From Aldehydirespirator sp965203635 (GTDB lineage Bacteria > Actinomycetota > Acidimicrobiia > Acidimicrobiales > Aldehydirespiratoraceae), in NCBI GenBank assembly GCA_965203635.1, contig OZ241903.1:2108001-2172000 (forward strand): a stretch of 64,000 bases of DNA, in the 5' to 3' direction. This document shows positions 26,710 through 38,000 of the stretch, in pieces. The position numbers and the translations under genes were made by a program. The notes under the pieces were generated by a model, which was not told where the DNA came from, ran no database searches, and saw only the letters and a program-made list of their open reading frames with translations. The first letter of the stretch is position 1; each line of letters opens with the position of its first letter.

Positions 26710-27435
26710 GTGCATCCGATTGAGCGACTGCGGTATGTGGCTCGGGCGGGGGTGGTGCCGGTGGAGCCGCTGGTCCGGGAGTCGGCCTCGGCGCTGTCGT
26801 CGTTCGCCGATGATCCCAAGGGCTTGCTCACGTCGTGCCGCCGGTTGCTGGACCGGCGCAGCGACTGTGCGCCGCTGGTGTGGCTGGCGGCCCGGATGCT
26901 CACCGCCATGGATCCCCGCTCCGAGGCGGCCGAGGTGGTGGAGGCGCTGGGTCGCGACACCACCGGACGGGCATTGCAGCGCGCCTTGGACTCGCTGCCC
27001 GCCGGCTCGAGCGTTCTGGCTGTGGGGGAGCTGGGGGTCTTCGCCGACGCGCTGCACGATCGGCCGGATCTGCGGTGGATCGAGCCGGACGATCTCGAGG
27101 CCGCGAGCGCGGCCGACCTGGTGCTGATGACCAGCGACTGCGTGGGACCGTCTCAGGCCCTGGTGGTGGCCGAGACCGTGTCCGTGGCCGAGATGGCCCG
27201 CGGCTTCGGAACGCCGGTGTGGCTGATCGCGGGCGCAGGACGGATACTGCCCGACCGTATGTGGGACCTTCTGAGTGATCGTCACCGCCCCGACGACCCG
27301 GCCATGCGGGGCCTGGCCGTGCTGGACCTCGACCGGTTCGTGACCAGAGTGGTCACCCCTTCCGGCCTGCGGACTGGTGCCGAGGCGGCTCGAAGGTCCG
27401 ACTGCCCGATCGTCCCCGAGCTCCTCGCACGGTGA
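26710..27435 (+). CDS. eIF-2B alpha/MtnA-like sugar isomerase-fold protein
   Basis: A 241-aa protein with features of the eIF-2B/MtnA/ribose-1,5-bisphosphate isomerase fold. The N-terminal half is helical (CRRLLDRRSDCAPLVWLAARM). The C-terminal half is a Rossmann-like alternation: SSVLAVGELGVFADAL, ADLVLMTSDCVGPSQALVVAETVSVAEMARGFGTPVWLIAGAGRILP. The Asp and Cys of TSDC may correspond to catalytic residues of the isomerases, but I cannot confirm this. The start is ambiguous: GTG 26710 gives a compact N-terminus, GTG 26692 is an alternative. It precedes an unrecognised gene on the same strand, 40 bases away. Confidence 0.6.
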   Translation: MHPIERLRYVARAGVVPVEPLVRESASALSSFADDPKGLLTSCRRLLDRRSDCAPLVWLAARMLTAMDPRSEAAEVVEALGRDTTGRALQRALDSLPAGSSVLAVGELGVFADALHDRPDLRWIEPDDLEAASAADLVLMTSDCVGPSQALVVAETVSVAEMARGFGTPVWLIAGAGRILPDRMWDLLSDRHRPDDPAMRGLAVLDLDRFVTRVVTPSGLRTGAEAARRSDCPIVPELLAR

Positions 27436-27475
27436 GCAGCCGCGCCCCCTACCGGATCCTGACGGAGCCGACGCG

Positions 27476-28918
27476 ATGACGGGGCTTGACCGGTTCGAGG
27501 GCCGGCCGGGGGCCCGGGACGGGTACTGGCCCTCGGCGTGGCCCGCCGAGTGCGGGGGCAACCGGCGCCAGAAGGCAGCCACCGGCCGCCTCGATGCCGC
27601 CACAGGCACGGCTTCGGTGGCAGGCAAGCGCAACGGGCGCTGGAACGTGATGTTCGTGGAGCGCGAGCCCGACCAGTGGTACCTGGGCGGGACCATGCCC
27701 GCGTTCAGCGGCCCCGAGCCCTACGGCTGGGTGGAACGCCTGGACCTGAGCGCGGGAGGCGCCGACCCTCAGTTGCTGGAGCCGCTGGCCCGCTCGCCCC
27801 GGCTCCCGTGCGGAGACCACGTGTGGTGCGGGTCGATCCTGGCCCACGCCAACGGCGCCGTCTACAGCGTCAACGGCTCGTACCTGCACAAGCTCGATCC
27901 CGAAGACCTGTCGGTGCTGGCCGAGCGGCGGCTGCCGGCCGACCGCTCCCACAACGGGATGCTGGCCCTGCGCGACGGCACCATCGTCACCAAGGACCTG
28001 CGGCTCGAAGGCCAGGGCGGCACGACGCTGACCCGCCTGGAGCCCGAGTCCCTGGAGTTGGTGGGTGAGCCGCTGGTGCTGCCCGAGGGCTCGATGGGAC
28101 GCATCGCGGCCGATGTCGTCGGAGTCGACGGCTCGACGGTGGAGCTTGTCTACGTCCCGGGCACCGAGCATCTTTGGCGCCTGTTCGTGGGCGAGCCAGG
28201 TGGGGACGGCGCGGGCGGGTGCGGCCTGGAGATCGATGCGAGCTGGAGGCCCCGGTACCGCACCGCCCACGGCGCCTGGGGCCTGTCGTGGGACTCGTGC
28301 CTCTCCGACGGGGACTGCTGGCTTATGGACTGCGGCGACATCGAGTCGGTCCGGGCTATACACACCACCGAGCCCAACGGCCGCTTCGACGAGCCCCCCG
28401 GCAACCGGCTGTCGTGGCGCCGCCCGGCGCCCTGGCCCGGAGCCCAGCGGCTGCTGCGGTTCAGCCTCACCGACGACGGCGACACCGACGAGATCGAGCC
28501 CTTCGGCACACCCGGCGGCGGGATCATCGCGCCTCCAGCCCACATACCCGACGTCCGGCCCGGCGTCGGCATGGCCGTCGCCTGGGACTCGGTGAACGGC
28601 GGCCTGGCCGGGGTCGAGATCCCGGCGGGCCCGCCACACCGCGAGATGACAGTGGCATGGCACCTGGACGTGCGCCCGTCCATGCAGCCGGTGGTGTACC
28701 CCGAGTCCGGCGAACTCGTGATCAACGACTTCACCTCCGGCGCCGACGGCGGCCCACCGTCGGACGACCTCGTGGTGGTGGACATCGCCACCGGCAGCCT
28801 CATCGACCGGGTCGCGACGGGCTCGCGGGTGGCCAACGGGATGTTCCTGAGCGCGGCCTCCGGCCGCAGAGTGCTCTACGCCAGCACCACCGCGGTGGCC
28901 CTGGCCGCCTGGTCCTGA
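27476..28918 (+). CDS. Unrecognised 480-aa protein, possibly beta-propeller
   Basis: I do not recognise this gene. The 480-aa product has no signal peptide or membrane segment. It is rich in short strand-turn patterns (HANGAVYSVNGSYLHKLDPEDLSVLAE, LRDGTIVTKDLRLEG, DLVVVDIATGSLIDRVATGS) that suggest a beta-propeller such as an SMP-30 or PQQ-like fold. Repeated Trp, Gly and Asp support that. Several cysteines cluster in SWDSCLSDGDCWLMDCGD. The ATG at 27476 begins after the previous gene with a 40-base gap. The stop lies inside a 36-bp tandem repeat. An enzyme or sensor role is possible; nothing in context decides it. Confidence 0.6.
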   Translation: MTGLDRFEGRPGARDGYWPSAWPAECGGNRRQKAATGRLDAATGTASVAGKRNGRWNVMFVEREPDQWYLGGTMPAFSGPEPYGWVERLDLSAGGADPQLLEPLARSPRLPCGDHVWCGSILAHANGAVYSVNGSYLHKLDPEDLSVLAERRLPADRSHNGMLALRDGTIVTKDLRLEGQGGTTLTRLEPESLELVGEPLVLPEGSMGRIAADVVGVDGSTVELVYVPGTEHLWRLFVGEPGGDGAGGCGLEIDASWRPRYRTAHGAWGLSWDSCLSDGDCWLMDCGDIESVRAIHTTEPNGRFDEPPGNRLSWRRPAPWPGAQRLLRFSLTDDGDTDEIEPFGTPGGGIIAPPAHIPDVRPGVGMAVAWDSVNGGLAGVEIPAGPPHREMTVAWHLDVRPSMQPVVYPESGELVINDFTSGADGGPPSDDLVVVDIATGSLIDRVATGSRVANGMFLSAASGRRVLYASTTAVALAAWS

Positions 28919-28998
28919 GTGTCGGCTTGGGCCTGAGTGGCCGCCTGGTCCCGAGTGTCGGCTTGGGCCTGAGTGGCCGCCTGGTCCTGAGTGTCGGC
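28911..28998 (+). repeat. 36-bp tandem repeat, 2.4 units, at a gene end
   Basis: Units at 28911-28946 and 28947-28982 plus 16 bases of a third unit, each starting GGTC(C/T)(C/T)GAGTGTCGGCTTGG. The first unit includes the stop codon of the 480-aa gene (TCCTGA). The array ends five bases before the stop of the minus-strand selenoprotein gene, so it separates two converging genes. Confidence 0.85.
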
Positions 28999-29002
28999 GT
29001 CT

Positions 29003-29518
29003 CTAGGGGCCGACCAGGGATTGGACCAGTTCGTCGAAGGCGGCGTCGGCGATGGCCGCCATCTCGTCGTCGGTGCGGTCCTGGATGGGGTGGCGGGTGA
29101 GCACCGCGGCTGCGTCGAAGCCCAGCGACTCGGCCTGTGCCTCGACCGCGGGAGCGAAGTGGACGGTTGAGACGAACACGCCGGGGACGCCGCGCCGCTC
29201 GATGTCGCTGATGTCGTGCACACTGCACGACACGCAGGAGCCTCAATCGGCGAGCGCCTCGATCACCGCGTCGCACTCGGTGGCGATCTCGTGGCGCAGA
29301 TCAACCGGAGCGGGCTTGGTGAATGTGGGCTTGGTGTAGCGGTTCACCGTCGCGCCGAGTCCGCTGAGGCGCTCCGAGACACGATCGAGGAACACGTCGC
29401 CGCGGGGTTTGGAGATGTCGAGCAGCCCGACGGTCAGCCCGGCCAGCGACTCGGGCCGGGTAGCCCGCTCCCGCGCCGCAGGGGCCTGCTCCGAGGTGGG
29501 ATCGAGGACAGTGGTCAT
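29003..29518 (-). CDS. UGSC-type selenoprotein with in-frame TGA (Sec92)
   Basis: One 171-aa selenoprotein gene read through an in-frame TGA at 29245-29243. The 91-codon upstream part ends EALAD and the downstream part continues in the same frame GSCVSCSVHDISDIERRG, giving UGSCVSC, a Sec-x-x-Cys-x-x-Cys motif. Gene callers would report two separate pieces. NCBI names a UGSC family of (seleno)proteins related to the Sec half of glycine/proline reductase B subunits; the motif here fits it. GGAGGCCACCTG precedes the ATG at 29518. A 9-bp hairpin lies 10 bases after the TGA. The gene follows a thioredoxin-fusion gene by 41 bases on the same strand. Its reaction is unknown; a redox role is inferred. 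Confidence 0.85.
29212..29232 (-). promoter_or_regulatory. SECIS-like hairpin downstream of UGA in the UGSC gene
   Basis: On the minus strand TGTCGTGCA pairs perfectly with TGCACGACA around GTG. The stem starts 10 bases after the TGA and the loop about 19 bases after it, within the window used by SelB-binding bacterial SECIS elements. It lies inside the coding region, as expected in bacteria. No folding energy was computed. Confidence 0.75.
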
Positions 29519-29559
29519 CAGGTGGCCTCCTTGCCGGGGTGAGGGTAGTCGCCGGCGTC

Positions 29560-31017
29560 CTACGGCGTGATCTCGCGAGTCACCGGGTCGCTGCCTCGCG
29601 GCCCGTTGGCCCAGCCGCCGATGATCGCCGAGAACAGCCCGGCCGGGCCGCCGGAATGGACTACCAGGAGCCCGCCGGGGCGGAACTTCGGGATCTTCTG
29701 GCCGGCGGCCGCGGGGGGCAGGCCCGCTGCGACGCCCCTGACCCCGGCCAGCAGCTCGTCTGCGTCGCAGAGCAGCTCGGCCGAGAGTTCCTCCATGAAG
29801 CGGTCCCGGTTCCAGCCCGCGTCGGCATAGCGGGCCATGTGCTCGGGCGACAGCACCAGCATGGCGTCCATCCCCAGCATCATCCTGGGCGAGACAGTGG
29901 CCTGCAGCGCCTGGGCCAGATGCCTGGTCAACGATTCGGGAGTCCGGGACCGCTCGTCGGCAAGAATCCTGGGCGACTCTCCGGCGAACACGGTGACGGT
30001 GGACTGGTCCGCCCGCCAGCCCCGGCTCTCAGCCAGGGAGGTCCACGGCGAGCCCGCCTCATCCTCGGCGAAGCAGAAGCCCACCTTGGCCGGTGAGCCG
30101 AACGTGGCCCGGTCCACGCCTCCGGGATGCCCGCCGCCGACGTTGCGCACCACCAGCTGCAGGGCTCGACCGATGGTCGAGTTGGCCCGGTTGCCCTGGC
30201 CCAGGGAGTTGAGCCCGCTGTTCATGCCGATGCGCCCGGCCACGGGGCCGTTCACCACCAGCACCGGCCCGACACTCATGGTGGTGGCCAGCACGCCGTG
30301 CATGTTGAACTCGTCGGTGCACGCCGCCTCCAGCGCGGCGATCACCACCGGCAGGTGCTCGGGTGCGCAGCCGGCCATCACCGCGTTGACGGCCACCTTC
30401 TCGACGGTGCACTCAACCAGGCTGGGCGGCACCACCGCCACCGTCTCCGACGGGTCGCGGGTCGTGCCCTCGATCATCCGGAGCACTCTGGCCTCGGTCG
30501 GCGGAACCACCGGCAGGCCGTCGGACCAGCCCCGATCCCACATCGCCTCCCATTCGTCCTCCAGCGTGGCCAGCTCGACCCGGCGGCTCTGCAGGCTCGA
30601 ACCTGAGAAGCGCGCCGCCAGCTCGTCGGCATGGGCGGGGTCCACGCTCAGCGATCCGCAGCCGGGCCGCCAGTCCGGGAGCCCGCGGCCCAAGCCGTCC
30701 AACCCCGTGAGTTTCTCCCACTCGGAGCGGGACCAGCCGACGGTGCGCTGCTCGCCGACACCGGAGCTCACCTGCAGCAGCGTGGGCACGGTGTCGATGT
30801 CATGGTGCCAGGACAGGGCCAGATCGGCGTCGTGGTGCACCCAGTCGGCGTCGGCCGGGAAGCTCGGATCGTCCTGGGTGATGACGGTCAGCCCGGCCCG
30901 CTCGTGGAGGTCGCCCAGCACGGGAGCCACCAGCTCGCAGGTCGGGCAGTCGCGCTTGACCACCGCCACCAGCCCGTCGGGCAGCGGCGGGGCCGGGGGG
31001 AGGTCGGAACTCATCAT
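29560..31017 (-). CDS. Thioredoxin-like domain fused to a conserved domain, selenoprotein partner
   Basis: A 485-aa protein. Residues 1-100 look like a thioredoxin domain: LVAVVKRDCPTCELVAPVLGDL with CPTC as active site and DTVPTLLQVSSG as the cis-Pro strand. The remaining 380 residues form a domain I recognise only as conserved and of unknown function, with VPPTEARVLRMIEGTTRDPSE, GCAPEHLPVVIAALEAACT, VNGPVAGRIGMNSGLNSLGQGNRANSTIGRA and GGLLVVHSGGPAGLFSAIIGGW. No signal peptide is seen. It is immediately upstream of the UGSC selenoprotein on the same strand, so the two probably act in one redox reaction, with the CPTC pair a candidate electron donor to the Sec protein (inference). Confidence 0.72.
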   Translation of the reverse strand: MMSSDLPPAPPLPDGLVAVVKRDCPTCELVAPVLGDLHERAGLTVITQDDPSFPADADWVHHDADLALSWHHDIDTVPTLLQVSSGVGEQRTVGWSRSEWEKLTGLDGLGRGLPDWRPGCGSLSVDPAHADELAARFSGSSLQSRRVELATLEDEWEAMWDRGWSDGLPVVPPTEARVLRMIEGTTRDPSETVAVVPPSLVECTVEKVAVNAVMAGCAPEHLPVVIAALEAACTDEFNMHGVLATTMSVGPVLVVNGPVAGRIGMNSGLNSLGQGNRANSTIGRALQLVVRNVGGGHPGGVDRATFGSPAKVGFCFAEDEAGSPWTSLAESRGWRADQSTVTVFAGESPRILADERSRTPESLTRHLAQALQATVSPRMMLGMDAMLVLSPEHMARYADAGWNRDRFMEELSAELLCDADELLAGVRGVAAGLPPAAAGQKIPKFRPGGLLVVHSGGPAGLFSAIIGGWANGPRGSDPVTREITP

Positions 31018-31048
31018 GCGATTGTGCCACTGTTACCCTGCCGATGCG

Positions 31049-31567
31049 ATGGGGAGAAGCAGCGGCGGCAGCGATTCCGTAGACGGCCGTGAGTTCCGCC
31101 GGGTGCTGGGCCACTACCCGACCGGCGTCACGGTGGTGACCGCGGCCTGTCCCGGCGGCCCCGAGGGAATGACGATCGGATCGTTCACCAGCGTCTCGCT
31201 GGATCCGCCCCTGGTGTCGTTCTGTCCCGGCCAAGACTCCGACTCGTGGATCCGGATGCGCGACGTGGGCAGCTTCTGCGTGAACGTTCTGGGCGATGAC
31301 CAGGCCGACGTGTCCTCCACGTTCGCCAGCAAGGTCGACGACCGCTTCGACGGCTTGCGCACCAGGGTCGAGGTCACCGGCGCGCCGGTGATCGAGGGAT
31401 GTGTGGCCTGGATCGACTGCCGCGTCGAGGCGGTCCACTCCGCCGGTGACCACGACATCGTGGTGGGCCGGGTCGTCGCCCTCGGCACGGCCGACGGCGA
31501 CAGCCGATCGGCGCCCGGGCCGCTGATCTTCCTGAAGGGCGGCTACGGCCGCGTCGCGGGGCTCTAG
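31049..31567 (+). CDS. Flavin reductase-like domain protein
   Basis: A 172-aa FMN-binding split-barrel protein of the flavin reductase (HpaC/RutF) type. Conserved elements are FRRVLGHYPTGVTVVTA, GMTIGSFTSVSLDPPLVSFCP and FCVNVLGDDQADVSSTFA, then DHDIVVGRVVAL near the C-terminus. Such proteins supply reduced flavin to monooxygenases or act alone as NAD(P)H:flavin oxidoreductases. The ATG at 31049 was chosen because the frame runs far upstream in shadow of the minus-strand gene. The stop is directly followed by the carbonic anhydrase ATG. No monooxygenase partner is visible. Confidence 0.86.
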   Translation: MGRSSGGSDSVDGREFRRVLGHYPTGVTVVTAACPGGPEGMTIGSFTSVSLDPPLVSFCPGQDSDSWIRMRDVGSFCVNVLGDDQADVSSTFASKVDDRFDGLRTRVEVTGAPVIEGCVAWIDCRVEAVHSAGDHDIVVGRVVALGTADGDSRSAPGPLIFLKGGYGRVAGL

Positions 31568-32086
31568 ATGGCGATCTATGCGCTCGGCGACCTCGAGCCG
31601 CGAATCGATCCGACTGCCTACGTGCATCCCCTGGCGGTGGTGATCGGGAATGTCGAGCTCGGGCCGGAGGCCTCCGTGTGGCCCTACGCCGTGCTGCGCG
31701 GCGACGACGGCCTCATCCGTATCGGCGCTCGCAGCAATGTTCAGGACAACGCCGTGATCCACTGCACGCCCAACCATCCCACCGTCATCGGCGACGACTG
31801 CACGATCGGCCATCAGGCGCACCTGGAGGGCTGCACCGTGCACGACGACTCACTCATCGGCGTGGGGGCGGTGGTGATACACGACGCCCGGATCGGTCCC
31901 CACGCCCTGGTGGGGGCCAACGCGACCGTGACCGGTGGGACGGTGGTGCCGCCGCGCGCCATGGCGCTGGGAACCCCGGCCCGGATCCGCGAGAACGCGG
32001 TCGAGCCCGGCCACAACCAGCAGAACGCCGACATCTACGCCCGGCGGGGCCACCACTACCGGGCCGAGTCGCGCCGTATCGACTGA
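31568..32086 (+). CDS. Gamma carbonic anhydrase-family protein
   Basis: A 172-aa left-handed beta-helix protein with hexapeptide repeats (VELGPEASVWPYAVLRGDDGLIRIGARSNVQDNAVIH). The three Zn/Fe-binding histidines of the family are visible in NAVIHC and GHQAHLEG. It ends with a short helix (EPGHNQQNADIYARRGHHYR). Members hydrate CO2 or have lost activity and act as acyltransferase-like proteins; the intact His triad supports a metal site. It starts immediately after the flavin reductase stop, so both belong to one transcript, which ends before sufB at a candidate hairpin. Confidence 0.87.
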   Translation: MAIYALGDLEPRIDPTAYVHPLAVVIGNVELGPEASVWPYAVLRGDDGLIRIGARSNVQDNAVIHCTPNHPTVIGDDCTIGHQAHLEGCTVHDDSLIGVGAVVIHDARIGPHALVGANATVTGGTVVPPRAMALGTPARIRENAVEPGHNQQNADIYARRGHHYRAESRRID

Positions 32087-32105
32087 CCGCAAGCCGGCGA
32101 CGGTT

Positions 32106-32133
32106 GCCCGCCTGCCGGAATAGCCCGGCGGGC
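32106..32133 (+). terminator. GC-rich hairpin between carbonic anhydrase and sufB
   Basis: GCCCGCC (32106-32112) pairs with GGCGGGC (32127-32133) around a 14-base loop that can itself pair partly (GCCGG with CCGGC). It is followed by GTTAGGGTT rather than a T-run, so it is at best a weak intrinsic terminator; it could also be an operator of the suf genes. Confidence 0.4.
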
Positions 32134-32171
32134 GTTAGGGTTGACATAGAGGCCACACGGGAGGCCAGCGC

Positions 32172-34796
<2,625 letters not shown>

Positions 34797-34803
34797 CGGG
34801 TGC

Positions 34804-34847
34804 CGGAATCTATGTCTCGGCCGAGATGCGTTCAGCCTGAGATTCCG
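34804..34847 (+). repeat. Nested inverted repeat just after sufB
   Basis: CGGAATCT (34804-34811) and AGATTCCG (34840-34847) are perfect inverted repeats; between them lies the palindrome CTCGGCCGAG. It starts eight bases after the sufB stop. It may be the transcription end of sufB or the left edge of the inserted helicase gene. The rest of the gap to 35056 shows nothing I can support. Confidence 0.5.
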
Positions 34848-35056
34848 ATCAGCACCGGTCTAGCGAGGCTTGGACGTCACGAACAAGGCTGAGCATGGCA
34901 GTCCGCCGACAGGCGACCGCGTCGTCGCTCCTCCACAGCGGCCAGCAACGGAGACGCAGGGTCAGGATGACCGACGGTGCGTCCGAGATCACATCAAGAT
35001 CGAGTCCTGTCAATCGCAGGCTGGTCGCCTTGGATGTCCTATGGATTGAGACATTC

Positions 35057-38000
35057 TCAGATGATCTGCCCTATCTGCTCCTGTACGTCGACAGAGTCGA
35101 TACCACCACGTTCATCGTCCGTGGTGACGATCAGTGTGGCGACATCTCCACCGCCTCTCTCGACCCCGCTGGCCGCGTACCACGCCTGCTTCCGTTCCCA
35201 GGCGCGGGCGTACTGAGGATTGGAGAGCATCCCCAAGTGTTCCCAGATGTAGGTCTCACCTGTGGCGGCGTCCTCGATTGTGAAGTCCGGGAGTCGAATG
35301 CTGCCGTCATGCCCCGGGAACTCCTTCTCGTAGGTGAACTCGACGCCAGCCGCTGACAACGCGTCGGCAATGATCACCTCGCTCTTCGAGCGCACGAGGG
35401 TTCCGTTCGACGTGCGGTGAATGAGGTTGGCCTCCAGGAAAAGGCCACCGCCAATATCTTGAGGCTGTGGATCACGAAGCAGGTTCGTGTATCGCCGGGC
35501 TGTCTCGGAATGCCCCACAGATGAGAACGCGAGTAGGTCGTTCAATTGACCCTGGTGGAGGACGACCACTCGTTTCGTCTGGCGGGTGAGCGCTGTGTAC
35601 AGCAACTCTCGCGAGAGAAGTTGACATGGGTTCGGGATCACAAGGAAGGTTGTCCCGAACTCCGATCCCTGCGACTTGTGCACGGTAAGCGCGTAAGCGA
35701 GCTCCAGGATTGGGTCGGCTCCGTCCCTGGGCAGATACCTACGACCAAACCCGTACTTGACGCCTAGTTGTGTCGAGAACTCCACTTCCAGTTTGGTGAC
35801 CTTGAACTTCTGTCCGCGACGCTTGAATTGGCCAACGACCATTCCGATCTCGCCATTGGCCACGAACTCCGAAGGACCGCGGAACGGGCTGCCCGCCGGG
35901 AACTGCTGGGGGTAGATGTCTTCGTGCCGGTGGTTCAGGTTGTTCATTACCTTGTCGCCGTAGACGATGCCCTCTGGTCCCATTGGTTTGGGAATCTTCC
36001 GGCCGAAGCGAGGCACCTCTTGCGCCGACTGGATCAGATCAGCTCGGAAGTGTCGATGAACCGACCGATTTAGCTCTGATACGCCTGCGCCGGTCGCATG
36101 GATCGGACTGAGAATCTGCCAGTTCTCACAGGCGGCACCGGCCCCCGGACCGTTGGGATAACTGTGGTTGAAGTAGACGTAGTCACCGCTCACAACGCCG
36201 CCGAGCGACTCCCCAAACCCAGCCTGATCGTCGGTGTTGCCGATCTCGGCGATTTCTTCGACGAGGAGGTGTTGGAGTCGTTCGAAGACCTCGGTGGGCG
36301 AGTCCCACTGCTCGAATCGCAGTGTCTTGCTGGGGGATCGGGCGAGCACCTGCCCCCACGCCTCCTCGGCCAACGCGCTCGGAGCCTCGCCACCGAACCA
36401 CTGCGCCAGTGCGAGATCGTGGCGGAACTCCTCTGGATCGGCGCCCGGGCGTTGCCGTCGGAGGATCGTCAACTCGGCGTAAGAACGCCCAACTCTTGGA
36501 AAGTCCGTGGTGAAGCCTTCCTTGAGGAACTCGACGATGTCGACGAAGGGCCGACCTGCGCCGATCGGCGGAAGCTGCCGGGGATCACCGACGAGAATCA
36601 GTCGTTCGATCTGGCTCACGTTGTCGAGGACGGCGTCGAGTTGTTCCTCGGTGATCATGGAAGCCTCGTCGATGATCACCGTTCCTCTCGTGACCTCAGG
36701 AGGCTCGGTTGATCGGCGGTACCGAGCTGTCTTGGGGTCGTACCGGCCCGATGAGACAAGGAACTGGGCAATCGTGCGGGCATGCACGCCGGCGCCGCTG
36801 AGCCCTCGTTCCAGTTGCACGCGTGCCTTGCCTGTGGGCGCTAGCAGAGTGATGCCAGCCCCCTGTATCTCTGGGTGCTTGCACAACGCTGCCAGCAAGG
36901 TTGTCTTGCCGGTTCCCGCAGGGCCGACAAGTACAGAGAACCTGGCGGCTGCAAGCTCGGCGAGCGCAGCCGCCTTCTCTTCTCGCGCGAGGGTCTCGGC
37001 CTCATCTGCAGGAATTGGGGTACCCAGCAGGTCGTCGAGAACAGTTCGCCAGTCGGCCTCGACCGAATGACGCTTCTTCGTGGCGTAGCGTCTCCGGACC
37101 TCCTGGCTGATTCGCGTTCGCGCAGCCGCGAGACGATTCAGTTGGTAACCCGGCCGTCCATCGAACATGCGGACCGGCGCAATAGCGGGCTTGAGGTCGT
37201 CCCCGACAACGACGAGCAAGTCACCGTCGATGGGACAAGGCGGTTCAACCGGCATTGTCCGAACATCGGTGACAAGTTGGTCTTGGGGAAGCAAGGTGTT
37301 TCCGATCTCCGCAGACCTCTCAAGTGCCGACACCATCAGCGCGCGCACTCGGCGCGGATCCTGAGGCTCGGTCATCGCTGACGGCGCCGGAATCGGCAGA
37401 CTCGATGTCGCGGCAGGAGGCGGGTACGAGCCCCGGTCGATGACCGTCACGGGGATTGCGTCTTGGCTGATCCGGTCCGCTTCGTAGAGCAGGTAGGGAT
37501 TCTGGAGTAAGTCCGAATCGTCCACCAAAATCCCGGCCCTGTTTCGTTCCTCTGGCAGGTAGAAGCGGGTTGCCTGCACCGGAGACAGGTCGAACCGAGC
37601 CAGTAGGTGGAGCAGGGCCCGCCGCTCGTCGGGCAGACCAGCGAGCTTCTTGGCCATCGTCGGCCCGATGCGACCCTCCCACTCCGGTCCAATGGTTGTC
37701 GGATCATCGAGGGCAGCCTGAACCGCCGGCCATGGATCGTCCGTCTCCGATAGTCCGCTGGTGATCCGAAAGGCCAAGAGGTTCGCATGATCGATGCCGA
37801 AGGCGGCCAGCGCCGATCCGAGCCCTGGAAACGCGCCTCGCAGCTTCCACAGCTCGCCGATCCGCTCCTGGGACCAGCGGATCTCCGAGGCATAGTTGAC
37901 GCCCAGCGATTCTTGCGCCCGCTGCAAGCCTTCGATGATGGCCAAGAGCGAGCCGATCGCTTGGCCGTGGGTCAGATGCTCCGAGCCATACGAGAATTGT

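Noticed and set aside
29243..29245. The three in-frame TGAs as sequencing errors or pseudogene stops
   Set aside because: All three fall at the expected redox position next to xxC, have downstream hairpins, and the frames continue with conserved motifs.
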